Shown here in pieces: positions 33,459-41,754 of a DNA stretch of 64,000 nt. The position numbers were made by a program, and so were the translations under genes. Position 1 is the stretch's first letter, and the number at the start of each line of letters is the position of its first letter. The notes under the pieces were generated by a model that was not told where the DNA came from, made no database searches, and saw nothing but the letters and a program-made list of their open reading frames with translations. The DNA is from Rhizobium sp. 2MFCol3.1 (GTDB lineage Bacteria; Pseudomonadota; Alphaproteobacteria; Rhizobiales; Rhizobiaceae): assembly GCF_000377565.1 (NCBI RefSeq), contig NZ_KB898366.1, forward strand, positions 62,001 to 126,000, in the 5' to 3' direction.

Positions 33459-34445
33459 ATGTTTCCGAAGTTCAAAACAGTTCTCGCCGTATCCGCACTG
33501 ACGCTCGCGCTTGCTTCCTCCGCTTTTGCGCAGGACAAGCCGAAGGTGGCCTTCGTGCCGCAGCTGATCGGCATTCCCTATTTCAATGCCATGGAAGCCG
33601 GTGGCAAGAAGGCCGCTGAAGAACTCGGCGTCGATTTCATCTATTCGGGCCCGGTCGATACCAATCCGGTCGACCAGCTGCAGATCGTCCAGAACCTTAT
33701 CGACCAAGGCGTCAGCGCCGTCTCCGTCAGCGTGCTCGACGCTTCCGCCATTGCCCCGGTCGTCGAAGCCGCCAAGGCGAAGGGCGTCAAGCTCTTCACC
33801 AGCGACAGCGATGCCCCCGACAGCGGCCGCGCCGTCTATGTCGCGCAGGCGACCGACGAAGGCCTCGGCAATTCGATCATTGACGAAATGGTCAAGCGCG
33901 TCGGTGAAGACGCCAAGATCGGCATCGTCTCGGGCGAGGCGACGGCGTCCAACCTCAACGCCTGGATCGGCTTCATGCAGAAGCGGGCAAAGGAAAGGTA
34001 TCCGAAGCTGACGCTGCTCGAACCGCAGTTCGCTGGCGGCACCGCCCAGCGCGCCGCGCAGATATCAGGCGACCTGATGACCGCGAACCCCGATATCAAG
34101 GGCATCATCGCGGTTGCCTCTTCGACATGCCCGGGTGTGGCCCAGGCCATCGAGACGGCAGGCAAGATCGGCTCCGTCATCGGTACCGGCTATTGCAGCC
34201 CGAACACGGCGCGCGCCTATCTCAAGAGCGGCTCCTTCGGCTTCTCGGTCCTGTGGGATCCGGCACAGCTTGGCTACCTGACGGTCTGGGCCGGAAAGCA
34301 GCTGATCGACGGCAAGCCTTTCGCGGCTGAAAACACCGTTCCGGGCTTCACCTCGCCGGTCACCTACAATGCCGACAGCGGCATCCTGCTGCTCGGCCCT
34401 CCGGCCGTCTTTACCGCCGAAAACGTCGACAAGTTCGACTTCTAA
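33459..34445 (+). CDS. Ribose/AI-2-type ABC importer 3, substrate-binding protein
   Basis: A 328-residue periplasmic protein with a clear signal peptide (cleavage near SAFAQD, residue 24). It resembles LsrB/RhaS-type binding proteins (KVAFVPQLIGIPYFNAME, LFTSDSDAP). However the lysine that contacts AI-2 in LsrB is a glutamine here (FVPQL), and no lsrK, lsrF or lsrG lies nearby, so AI-2 uptake is not supported. GAGAGGATCCC precedes the ATG. Ligand unknown; probably the substrate of the HTH-kinase or of the downstream M20 hydrolase. Confidence 0.85.
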   Translation: MFPKFKTVLAVSALTLALASSAFAQDKPKVAFVPQLIGIPYFNAMEAGGKKAAEELGVDFIYSGPVDTNPVDQLQIVQNLIDQGVSAVSVSVLDASAIAPVVEAAKAKGVKLFTSDSDAPDSGRAVYVAQATDEGLGNSIIDEMVKRVGEDAKIGIVSGEATASNLNAWIGFMQKRAKERYPKLTLLEPQFAGGTAQRAAQISGDLMTANPDIKGIIAVASSTCPGVAQAIETAGKIGSVIGTGYCSPNTARAYLKSGSFGFSVLWDPAQLGYLTVWAGKQLIDGKPFAAENTVPGFTSPVTYNADSGILLLGPPAVFTAENVDKFDF

Positions 34446-34463
34446 GGCAAGGTAAAATCCGTG

Positions 34464-35438
34464 ATGCGACAGTCAAGTCCACGTCTTCTCGCCATCGGCG
34501 GACGTGAATGGGCGCTGCTTGGCGCCGCCATTCTCGCTTCGATCGTATTTTCTGTCGCGTCACCCTATTTCGCGACGGCAGGCAATGCGGCGACCATCGC
34601 CCGCAACAGCACAGAGCTGATGCTGGCCGGTCTCGGCATGACCCTGCTGCTGGCGATGGGCAGCATAGACGTCTCGATCGGCATCCTCATGGGGCTTGCC
34701 GCCATTGCCGTCGCCCATGGCCTGCTAGCGTCGGTAGCGCCGGCGCTTGGCCTTTTGATCGGCCCGGCGGCCGGTGCGGTTCTCGGTCTGGTGACGGCGC
34801 TCGTCGTCGTTCTCGGCCGGGTGCCGGCGATCGTCGGCACGCTCGGTCTCCTCGGCGTCTATCGCATGGGGATATTCGCGCTGCTTGGCGGGCAATGGCT
34901 TTCGGGTCTGCCCGTCGGGCTGACTCAACTCCTGTCCAGCACCATTTTCGGCCTGCCGCTATCGGTGATCGTCATCGCGCTCGCCTATCTCGTCGTCTGG
35001 CTCGGGCTTCGCCGCACGCCCTACGGACCGCATCTGCTGTCGATCGGCAATGCTGAGGAGAAGGCGCGGCTTTCGGGCGTGCCGGTGGCCAAGGTCAGGA
35101 TCGCGACCTTCGTCATCAGCGGTACGTTGACCGGATTGGCCGCGAGCTTCTACGTGGCGAATTATCGCAACGTAGAAATGGCGATCGGCAGCACGCTGGC
35201 GCTCGATGCCATCGCGGCAGTGGTCCTTGGCGGCACCAGCATCATGGGCGGCCGCTGCAGCCTGCTCGGCACGGCGCTCGGCGTCATCCTGCTCCGCATC
35301 CTGCAGAACGGCCTGCTTCTGATCGGCGTACCGTCGCTCTGGCAGCCAGTTGTCACGGGCATGGTTCTGATCGGCGTGCTCGCGCTCGAGATGCCAGCCT
35401 CGCGCATCGGTGAATTCAAGGCGAAGTGGATGTCGTGA
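34464..35438 (+). CDS. Ribose/AI-2-type ABC importer 3, permease A
   Basis: A 324-residue RbsC/LsrC-type permease (MGSIDVSIGILMGL, LGGTSIMGGRCSLLGTALG). A GTG at 34461 precedes the chosen ATG. Its stop codon overlaps the start of a second permease by one base, so the pore is probably a heterodimer, as in Lsr-type importers with LsrC and LsrD. Confidence 0.88.
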   Translation: MRQSSPRLLAIGGREWALLGAAILASIVFSVASPYFATAGNAATIARNSTELMLAGLGMTLLLAMGSIDVSIGILMGLAAIAVAHGLLASVAPALGLLIGPAAGAVLGLVTALVVVLGRVPAIVGTLGLLGVYRMGIFALLGGQWLSGLPVGLTQLLSSTIFGLPLSVIVIALAYLVVWLGLRRTPYGPHLLSIGNAEEKARLSGVPVAKVRIATFVISGTLTGLAASFYVANYRNVEMAIGSTLALDAIAAVVLGGTSIMGGRCSLLGTALGVILLRILQNGLLLIGVPSLWQPVVTGMVLIGVLALEMPASRIGEFKAKWMS

Positions 35439-36394
35439 TGAGAAACCTTCTAAAGCTCTCGGGCTCCAACCGCATCCTCGTGCTGCTCGCCCTGTTGTGG
35501 ATTGTCGTCATCCTGCTCTTCGCGGCCCTTCGACCGACTATGTTCAGTGCGTCGACGGTCACGACCGTGCTGCAGTTCTCGACGATCCTGGCGCTCGTCT
35601 CGCTCGGGCAGTGCGTCGTCATCCTGGCCGGCGGCTCCGGTATCGATCTGTCGGTCGGCGGCACCATGTCGCTGTCGGTGGTGCTCGCCATGCTCGCCGT
35701 CAAGGCCGGCCTGCCGCCGAGCCTGCTGCCGCTCGCATGCGTCTTTGCCGGGCTGCTGCTGGGGCTCTTCAATGGCCTGCTGGTGACCCGGTTGAAGATC
35801 CTGCCGTTGATCGCCACACTCGGCACGCTCTTCATCTATTCCGGCCTTGCGCTGGCATTGACCGGTGGTGCGGCGCAGTCCGGCGTGCCGGGTTGGCTGC
35901 TGCCGTGGGGCCGTGGCGCGGTGCTTTCCCTGCCGATGCCCTTCGTGACCCTTGTCGTGCCGGTCTTCGCCGTTGCCGCCGTGCTGCTTCTCTGCAGCGC
36001 CTGGGGGCGGTGGCTGTTCGCGATGGGTTTCAACGAGCGCTCGGCGCGGCTGGTCGGTATTCCGGTCGATCGCGCCCGGCTTCTTGTCTACGGCCTGAGC
36101 GGCCTGCTTGCCGGTGTGGCGGGGCTAGTGTCTCTCGCCTGGCTCGGAAGCGGCAGGCCCAATATCGGGCAGAACTTGGAGCTTGAATCGTTGACGGCTG
36201 TCATGCTCGGCGGCGTCGCCATCACGGGCGGCGTCGGTGGAGTGGGCGGCGTCATCGCCGCCGTGATCCTGCTCGTCACGCTGAAGACCGGGCTTCTGCA
36301 ACTCAACGTCAACACCGTATGGCAAGTCGGCATCGTCGGTGCACTGCTGATCGCCGTCCTCCTCATCGAACGCCTTTCAAAACGCTGGAGTTAA
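35438..36394 (+). CDS. Ribose/AI-2-type ABC importer 3, permease B
   Basis: A 318-residue second permease (ILAGGSGIDLSVGGTMSL, LGGVAITGGVGGVGGVIAA). ATG 35438 shares its A with the stop of permease A (TGATG). It is clearly diverged from permease A. The downstream M20 hydrolase starts 2 nt after its stop, showing that import and hydrolysis are coupled. Confidence 0.88.
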   Translation: MRNLLKLSGSNRILVLLALLWIVVILLFAALRPTMFSASTVTTVLQFSTILALVSLGQCVVILAGGSGIDLSVGGTMSLSVVLAMLAVKAGLPPSLLPLACVFAGLLLGLFNGLLVTRLKILPLIATLGTLFIYSGLALALTGGAAQSGVPGWLLPWGRGAVLSLPMPFVTLVVPVFAVAAVLLLCSAWGRWLFAMGFNERSARLVGIPVDRARLLVYGLSGLLAGVAGLVSLAWLGSGRPNIGQNLELESLTAVMLGGVAITGGVGGVGGVIAAVILLVTLKTGLLQLNVNTVWQVGIVGALLIAVLLIERLSKRWS

Positions 36395-36396
36395 GC

Positions 36397-37713
36397 ATGC
36401 CATCCTTAGAAGAACAGATTGCCGAACGCGTCGAGGCGGCGCAGGATCGGATCGTAAGGACGTTGAGCGACCTCGTGTCCTTCCCGTCAATCGTCAAGTC
36501 GAACCCGAAGGAAGCCGGCCCCGGCGAGCGTGACTGCCAGCTCTATCTGCAGAAGCGGCTGGAAGCACTCGGCTTTACCACCGACCTCTGGGATCCGGAT
36601 GGTCCAGCACTTTATGCCAAGTACGAGGGTCGCCCTGGCGCCAACAAGGGCCGCACCTTCGAGGGGCGCCCTAATCTCGGCGGCACGCTGAAGGGCACCG
36701 GCGAGGGCCGCTCGATCATGCTGACCGGCCATATCGACGTTGTTCCGCCGGGCGCGGTCGAGCACTGGACCACCGACCCATTCGTGCCGGTGCTGAAGGA
36801 CGGTTTTCTGCATGGCCGCGGCACGGTCGACATGAAGGGTGGCGTCGCCTGCATGCTGATGGCGGTCGAAATCCTCAAGGAGATGGGCATCGAACTGAAG
36901 GGCGATGTCGTCTTCACCACCGTTGTCGACGAGGAGATCGGCGGCATGGGCTCGCTCGCCATGGTCGACCGCGGCTTCAAGGCTGATGCCGGCATCATGA
37001 CGGAGCCGACCGCGAACCGCATCGCACCACTCTGCCACGGCATCCTCTGGGGTAAGATCATCATCGATGGGATCGGCGGCCACGCAGAGCTGACGCCGAA
37101 CTCCTGGTATACGAGCGGCCCGGTCGATGCGGTGCAACTCTGCCGCCAGATGCTTGATGGTATCGATATCCTCAACCGCCGCTGGATGTTCGATCCGAAG
37201 AAGAACCATCCGCTGATGGACCTGCCGAACCAGATCATCGTTACCCAGATGACCGCCGGCGAGCATCCGTCGTCGATGGCCGGCCGTGCTGAAATCATCA
37301 TCGACGCGCAATATCTGCCGAGCGAAAAGGACGAGTTTGCGCTCGGCGGTAATGTCAAGCGCGAGATCGAAGAGCACGTTCGAAACGTCTGCCAGGCAGA
37401 TCCCTATCTGCGCGAGCATCCTGCCCGCGTCGAGTGGATTCTCGATGCCGACTGCGCCGAAATCCCGGCAGATAATCCCTTCGTGTCCGTCTTCCAGGAG
37501 GCAGCGGAGACGGCCGGCCTGTCGCCGGCATTGTCGGGTTTCGGCGCTCATAGCGATATCGGCCTGCCGACCGGACTCGGCAACACGCCGACCGTCAATT
37601 TCGGTCCGGGCGATCCTGCGCAAGCGCATCAGCCTAACGAACGGGTCTCCGTGCGTGATTTGATCGACTGCACAAAGGCCATTGCGCTTGCCGTGCAGAA
37701 GTGGTGTGGCTGA
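36397..37713 (+). CDS. M20-family deacylase (ArgE/DapE/YlmB-like)
   Basis: A 438-residue M20 metallopeptidase-type hydrolase. Metal and catalytic motifs are LTGHIDVVP, GRGTVDMKGG, DEEIGGMG and GGHAELTPN. Relatives include ArgE, DapE, and YlmB, the deformylase of thiamine-derived formylaminopyrimidine; a TenA_E protein in the same region makes the YlmB comparison interesting but not proven. GGAG precedes ATG 36397. It ends the importer 3 operon and probably deacylates or deformylates the imported compound. Confidence 0.82.
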   Translation: MPSLEEQIAERVEAAQDRIVRTLSDLVSFPSIVKSNPKEAGPGERDCQLYLQKRLEALGFTTDLWDPDGPALYAKYEGRPGANKGRTFEGRPNLGGTLKGTGEGRSIMLTGHIDVVPPGAVEHWTTDPFVPVLKDGFLHGRGTVDMKGGVACMLMAVEILKEMGIELKGDVVFTTVVDEEIGGMGSLAMVDRGFKADAGIMTEPTANRIAPLCHGILWGKIIIDGIGGHAELTPNSWYTSGPVDAVQLCRQMLDGIDILNRRWMFDPKKNHPLMDLPNQIIVTQMTAGEHPSSMAGRAEIIIDAQYLPSEKDEFALGGNVKREIEEHVRNVCQADPYLREHPARVEWILDADCAEIPADNPFVSVFQEAAETAGLSPALSGFGAHSDIGLPTGLGNTPTVNFGPGDPAQAHQPNERVSVRDLIDCTKAIALAVQKWCG

Positions 37714-37731
37714 GAGGAGGTCCCGACGATC

Positions 37732-37762
37732 ACCGATCGCTTTCTGTTAGGAGGCGATCGGT
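37732..37762. terminator. Inverted repeat after the importer 3 operon
   Basis: Perfect 9-bp arms ACCGATCGC (37732-37740) and GCGATCGGT (37754-37762) with a 13-nt loop lie 19 nt after the M20 stop. There is no T-run, so a Rho-independent terminator is possible but weak. The remaining 200 nt up to the AbiE genes hold no recognisable gene. Confidence 0.4.
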
Positions 37763-37966
37763 AGCTTGAAGCCGACTGCCAGTAAAATCAAAGAGTGAGC
37801 TCGGTTGGCCGTAACGAAAGCGAGAGTTATCTTCGTTCGAGGCAAGACCCAGAACATCGGCGTGTACGCTAAATAATTGCAGTACCTTCGCGGGTCGATG
37901 GTTCGCGTCCTTTCAAGAACGTATTATAGCGAAGCCGAGGTTCATCGGTGAGGCCTACCCTAGAGG

Positions 37967-38917
37967 TCAGCGCTTAGCCGCTTCGAGGTTGTCACTAGCC
38001 TGCGGCACAATATCCTGTATCTCACGCCTCTGCTGCGCATGTTTCTCTGGGTTTTGGGCTTTTAACTTTTCCAGGTTCAGAAGCTTCCAACGGACGGCGG
38101 GAAGTTCGGCCGCCTGGGGCAAGCCGATTGCGCCGAAATCTGGTTTGCCGTCGTGGAGTGATAGCAGGAAGCGCATCGTCTCGTCGTCGAGCTTTGCGAG
38201 GATATCGGCCGTCATTCGGGTCCTCGCAGCCTTCAGATCTTCGAGGTCGACGGGCTCGATCGTCATCCCTTGGAACTCTTTCACGAAGGCTTCGTCGAGG
38301 TTTGCGATCGACGGCTTGATCAATTCGTGCGGCGGGCGCCCGGAACTGGCAACATAGATCAGAAAAGTCCGGAACAGGGCGTCGGTCAGACCCTCGTTTT
38401 CATAGAGCAGTTTCACATCGAACAGGTCTCGTGGATGCTGCCGGTCCACCGCCGCGTGCAGTTTTCCGCCGAACAGGTCTTCGAACGAGACGACTTGCGT
38501 TTCGGCGAACCCGAATTGGTCCTCCACGGCCGCGCTCACACGTCGGCGTTCAGGCGGATGGACCGTTCCTCTTGCAACGGGTGACGTTTCGATCTTGATT
38601 TCGGCATTTCCCTGGCGGACCAAAACGCGTGTGTCGTTGTTTCCGCCGCCGGCGATCCTATGGACGGTCACACCGCGCAGACTACGAATCAAATCCTCAC
38701 GGATATGCTCCAGTGTCATGTCGATATTCTTCAGCGTCGTTTCACGGTCTTCGATTGGGAGATAGGTTAGATCGATATCGACCGAGAGCCGAGGCATGTT
38801 GCGATAAAAGAGGTTGATCGCAGTCCCGCCCTTCAGGGCGAAAGCCTCTTGGCGGGCGATAATAGGAAGGGTTCGCACCAGGAGGTCGACCTGGCGCATG
38901 TATTGTTCACGGGCCAC
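37967..38917 (-). CDS. abiEii: AbiEii/AbiGii-family nucleotidyltransferase toxin
   Basis: A 316-residue protein of the AbiEii toxin family (nucleotidyltransferase superfamily). The core motif is LKGGTAINLF followed by LSVDIDLTY with the two metal aspartates; a second catalytic patch is FGGKLHAAVDRQHPRDLFDVKLL. In AbiE systems this type IV toxin arrests growth upon phage infection and is countered by AbiEi. Its start overlaps the end of the antitoxin gene by 11 nt, as is usual for the pair. Homologues have been shown to use GTP or CTP to modify tRNA. Confidence 0.88.
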   Translation of the reverse strand: MAREQYMRQVDLLVRTLPIIARQEAFALKGGTAINLFYRNMPRLSVDIDLTYLPIEDRETTLKNIDMTLEHIREDLIRSLRGVTVHRIAGGGNNDTRVLVRQGNAEIKIETSPVARGTVHPPERRRVSAAVEDQFGFAETQVVSFEDLFGGKLHAAVDRQHPRDLFDVKLLYENEGLTDALFRTFLIYVASSGRPPHELIKPSIANLDEAFVKEFQGMTIEPVDLEDLKAARTRMTADILAKLDDETMRFLLSLHDGKPDFGAIGLPQAAELPAVRWKLLNLEKLKAQNPEKHAQQRREIQDIVPQASDNLEAAKR

Positions 38918-39752
38918 TTTGGATCTCCTTTGGCATCAAGTTGGCCGGTACTGTAATCCGGTACATAGGATGCAGCCGGCCACCCGGCGTCAACGCCCGA
39001 TCACCCGTGCCTAGATCTATGGAGGAGATGTCAATGTACCGGCGCCAGGCATGATTATGCTTGTCGGCGAAGACGAAGAAGAGGCGTTTTGTTTTGACAC
39101 TTCGGCACAGAGAGAGGAGCGTCGTCAGCAGTCTCGGGCGCAGATTAGCAAGGCTCTCAAACGCCACGTCCACCTTATGAAAGCTTTCGCCCTTCGGGAC
39201 TTCGTCGAGCATTTCGAGAATCGCGCGTTCGGGTGAGGACATCGGCATCGGCCAGCGCCATGGGCTCTGTGCCAGTTCTGGATCATCGTCGCTGGAAAGG
39301 TCTAAGTTCGCGTTCTCAACGCCAGTCGCTCCTTCGCCAAACAGGACGTTACTCCTTGTCTTTACGTCTGCCTCCGTCGGCAGCTTCGAGAGCCATTTCG
39401 GGATATTGGATCCGTACAGATAAAGGGCGAATTCGCTGCCTAGCGACAGGTAATGAGCGTGTCCCAGCAAAGAGAGAGAGCTCGCTCCACCGACATGAAA
39501 TCTATGCTGCATGAGCCAGACGGCCGAGAGCACGGGTATCTTCCAGCCTCCGACGACGTCCGGGTTAGTGCCCGATGAAAACGGACGGCGGTACAGGCCC
39601 GACTTGACGGGCTCGAGCCAGCCCTGTCTGACGTAGCCTGAGACGGACTGCCTCGAGATCGCGTGCCGAGTCATCCAGTCCGAATCCACCAAGAAACCAG
39701 GTGGGACTTGATGGAGAAGTTGCTTTAGCTTTGTTTCTCGTTGTCCACTCAT
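38907..39752 (-). CDS. abiEi: AbiEi-family antitoxin and transcriptional autorepressor
   Basis: A 281-residue AbiEi antitoxin: an N-terminal winged helix (MTRHAISRQSVSGYVRQGWL region, residues about 25-55) and a C-terminal antitoxin domain. AbiEi proteins bind inverted repeats in their own promoter. The frame opens at 39833, but a TATAAT box with extended TG lies at 39765-39760, so transcription should begin near 39752, where the ATG of MSGQRETK sits. The message may therefore be leaderless. It is followed by its toxin in one operon. Confidence 0.82.
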   Translation of the reverse strand: MSGQRETKLKQLLHQVPPGFLVDSDWMTRHAISRQSVSGYVRQGWLEPVKSGLYRRPFSSGTNPDVVGGWKIPVLSAVWLMQHRFHVGGASSLSLLGHAHYLSLGSEFALYLYGSNIPKWLSKLPTEADVKTRSNVLFGEGATGVENANLDLSSDDDPELAQSPWRWPMPMSSPERAILEMLDEVPKGESFHKVDVAFESLANLRPRLLTTLLSLCRSVKTKRLFFVFADKHNHAWRRYIDISSIDLGTGDRALTPGGRLHPMYRITVPANLMPKEIQSGP

Positions 39753-39759
39753 GGTTGAC

Positions 39760-39831
39760 ATTATAGCATGAAAATAAAGTCCATGCGAGCCCGACTTTAT
39801 TGAGGTGCGAATCTGTCTATTATTAATAGAC
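39760..39831 (-). promoter_or_regulatory. abiE promoter and candidate AbiEi operators
   Basis: On the minus strand an extended -10 (TGCTATAAT) lies at 39768-39760, only about 8 nt before the abiEi ATG. Upstream are two perfect inverted repeats: ATAAAGTC (39774-39781) with GACTTTAT (39793-39800), and the 17-bp palindrome GTCTATTA-T-TAATAGAC (39815-39831). Two repeats upstream of abiEi match the known mode of AbiEi autoregulation. Confidence 0.6.
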
Positions 39832-39939
39832 ATTCGGCTTCAATCTCAAAGCCGTTATTAGGTGAAAACTGCTCATCCCGCGCCAGGGCCGGAACGGACT
39901 CCATGAAGTCGGTCAGGCGAGCAGAGGCGGCAAATCGGA

Positions 39940-40167
39940 CTAGTCGCCGGATTTCGTGATACGAACACCGACTCCATTTTCGAATAGGAATTCCAGACCT
40001 GCCGCTTCAAATGCTAGTTGGATTGCCTTCAACGTCGCAGTGTGCCCGGTTTTTCCGCCTTCAATGCGCGTTACTGTAGCCGGAGTAACACCAGCCGCTT
40101 TCGCAAGATCTCTCACACCCCATTTCAGTGCCGCGCGAGCCATACGAATTTGATCCCCTGTTATCAT
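39940..40167 (-). CDS. Small XRE-family DNA-binding protein
   Basis: A 75-residue helix-turn-helix protein: QIRMARAALKWGVRDLAKA, then AGVTPATVTRIEGG, is a complete Cro/CI-type HTH, ending in LEFLFENGVGVRI, a tail common in small XRE proteins of alphaproteobacteria. A TATAAT sequence directly abuts the ATG (40173-40168). It stands alone on its strand, upstream of the AbiE promoter region. Its target is unknown; it may regulate a neighbour or be a stray antitoxin-like gene. Confidence 0.75.
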   Translation of the reverse strand: MITGDQIRMARAALKWGVRDLAKAAGVTPATVTRIEGGKTGHTATLKAIQLAFEAAGLEFLFENGVGVRITKSGD

Positions 40168-40423
40168 ATTATAACCTTGACATCATAATTAATTGCTTCA
40201 GACTCCTTATTTGCTGTCGCACGACGGTCAAGAGAGGAGCTGCAATCCTCGCTTGACCTAACCACAATCTAGCTATCAGGAGCTTAGATCATGGCTGATT
40301 CTGAGAATAGCAGAAGTTTGCGCGCAATCACTCGCCGAAAACTCCCCTATATACTCGCGACGTTTTCATCGGCTTTCGGAGCATCAAGTTCATGTAGTTT
40401 TATCGGAGCCGAGGAACACGCAA

Positions 40424-41047
40424 ATGACTGGTTCTGAACACACTATTGAGGCAACGCGCCGGAGCCTATTGGCCGGTGCCGCCGCATCGATCATCAAGGC
40501 CCAGGGAGTGGTCCAACCTGCATGGGTTGGGAATAGTGCGGATCCCGCGGTGGCTTTATGGCGTGATTGGCTGACGGCGCACAGATCGTTCCGCGACGCC
40601 TGTCGTCGGCAGCAAAGGCTCGAGACAGAAATGCTCCGCGAGTTTGGCAGTTTCCCACGGGTGCAAATCGCCCTTTTCGAGGGCGATGGTTTCATCTGGG
40701 CCTACACCGCTGACGAAATCAACTGCCTATTGTCAGACCCCAAACAGGGGGGCATGCTTCGGACGACTCTGGCTGAACTAGCGGCACGGCATGCTGACTG
40801 GGATAGAGTGGCACTTCGCATCGGATACTCCAAAGCCCAGCACGATGAAGCGGAAACCGCTAAAGCAGAAGACGAATTATCCGAGGCGCTATGGAACGCC
40901 GCGCCCCAATCTTTCGCCGGCATCGCGGCGAAACTGCATTGTGTTCTGGAGACGGAAGATCCAGGCTCGGGCTTGCAGGAAGCACCGTGGCCGCAGCTAC
41001 GAGCTATTCTCGCTGATCTTATCCAGATCGCGGTGCCGGACGATTGA
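40424..41047 (+). CDS. Hypothetical protein of rhizobial type
   Basis: A 207-residue protein of unknown function. The N-terminus has a basic pair followed by an Ala-rich stretch (TRRSLLAGAAASI) that resembles a weak Tat-like or DNA-island hypothetical motif but lacks a good cleavage site. The middle is charged and helical, and the C-terminal WPQLRAILADLIQI looks conserved. It resembles small proteins often seen in rhizobial genomic islands. The following DNA has no gene of the same strand except a fic remnant. No function is proposed. Confidence 0.55.
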   Translation: MTGSEHTIEATRRSLLAGAAASIIKAQGVVQPAWVGNSADPAVALWRDWLTAHRSFRDACRRQQRLETEMLREFGSFPRVQIALFEGDGFIWAYTADEINCLLSDPKQGGMLRTTLAELAARHADWDRVALRIGYSKAQHDEAETAKAEDELSEALWNAAPQSFAGIAAKLHCVLETEDPGSGLQEAPWPQLRAILADLIQIAVPDD

Positions 41048-41209
41048 TTGTCGCGTGTACGACGTGCGCGCGTTAATTAAGCGCGCTTACCTAAGCTCAG
41101 CGCTTAATTAAATGACATGCTTCTTGCTTAAATAAGGTTATGTCTGCTTCCCAATTCAAACATCGCTTGGTCGTTTCGTCGAAACGATCTGTCAGCGAAA
41201 TAGGAAGCT
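41048..41209. other. AT-richer spacer before the fic remnant
   Basis: No gene is seen. The sequence contains short repeated GCGCTTAATTAA-like elements (around 41070-41110) and is lower in GC than the flanking catabolic genes, which suits a decayed island segment. Confidence 0.4.
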
Positions 41210-41552
41210 TGGCTGGACTTTTTCCTGGCCGGTGTGGCGGATACTGCCAATCAAGCGTTTGAAGCTACGACCTAGATCGCCGAACTTTTCAAGGAAGATC
41301 GGGAAAGGATCACAATGGAGAGTGATAGAGTTCGCATTCACGAAGTTTTCCAGCAGAACCCTTTTCACACGGCGAACCATATTGTTCAGATAAAGGCCTG
41401 TCCGCACCAACGGTCAACGCTGCACTCGCCGATCTGGAGCGATTGGGCATCGTTGATAAGGTCACCGGCTGCAACGTGGCCGCGTGTTCAGTTATCGCCG
41501 ATATCTCGCAATTCTCAGTGAAGGCACCGGTCCCATACCTATCAGTTCATGA
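41210..41552 (+). pseudogene. Fic-family protein, C-terminal remnant
   Basis: Translated in pieces, the segment reads like the end of a Fic/DOC protein. WLDFFLAGVADTANQAFEAT is followed by an in-frame TAG (41273), then IAELFKEDRERI and VRIHEVFQQNPFHTANHIVQ, then after a one-base loss (near 41390) GLSAPTVNAALADLERLGIV, and after another frameshift (near 41470) RGRVFSYRRYLAIL. The catalytic HxFx(D/N)GNGR region is absent. Thus only about 110 C-terminal codons remain, with one stop and two frameshifts. It marks old gene loss beside the AbiE system. Confidence 0.72.
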
Positions 41553-41754
41553 AGATAGATGAGCCGAAGGTTCGATTCCCCTCAAGAGCACCAGGCTATG
41601 TGATTCATTTCCGGCAAGACCAGCAGGCACATCAGAGTAATCGCTGGTATCGGCTGTCTATAAGAGTAGATATGTGCAATCGTGTTAGGCATGCATTGGA
41701 GCGTCTCCAAGCGGCAGCGAGCCAAGACGGAAATAGCCACGCCGACTCGCTCCG

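Noticed and set aside
33459..36394. AI-2 (Lsr) quorum-signal uptake system.
   Set aside because: The AI-2-contacting lysine is replaced and no lsrK, lsrF, lsrG or lsrR is present.
40168..40173. TATAAT directly before the XRE start codon as a promoter.
   Set aside because: Transcription would begin inside the coding region, so it cannot serve the full-length gene unless a later start is used.
41560..41595. GGTTCGATTCCCCT...GCACCA looks like a tRNA T-arm and 3' end, possibly an attachment site remnant.
   Set aside because: The T-stem pairs poorly (only about two of five good pairs), no anticodon or D-arm is found upstream, and no integrase is nearby.
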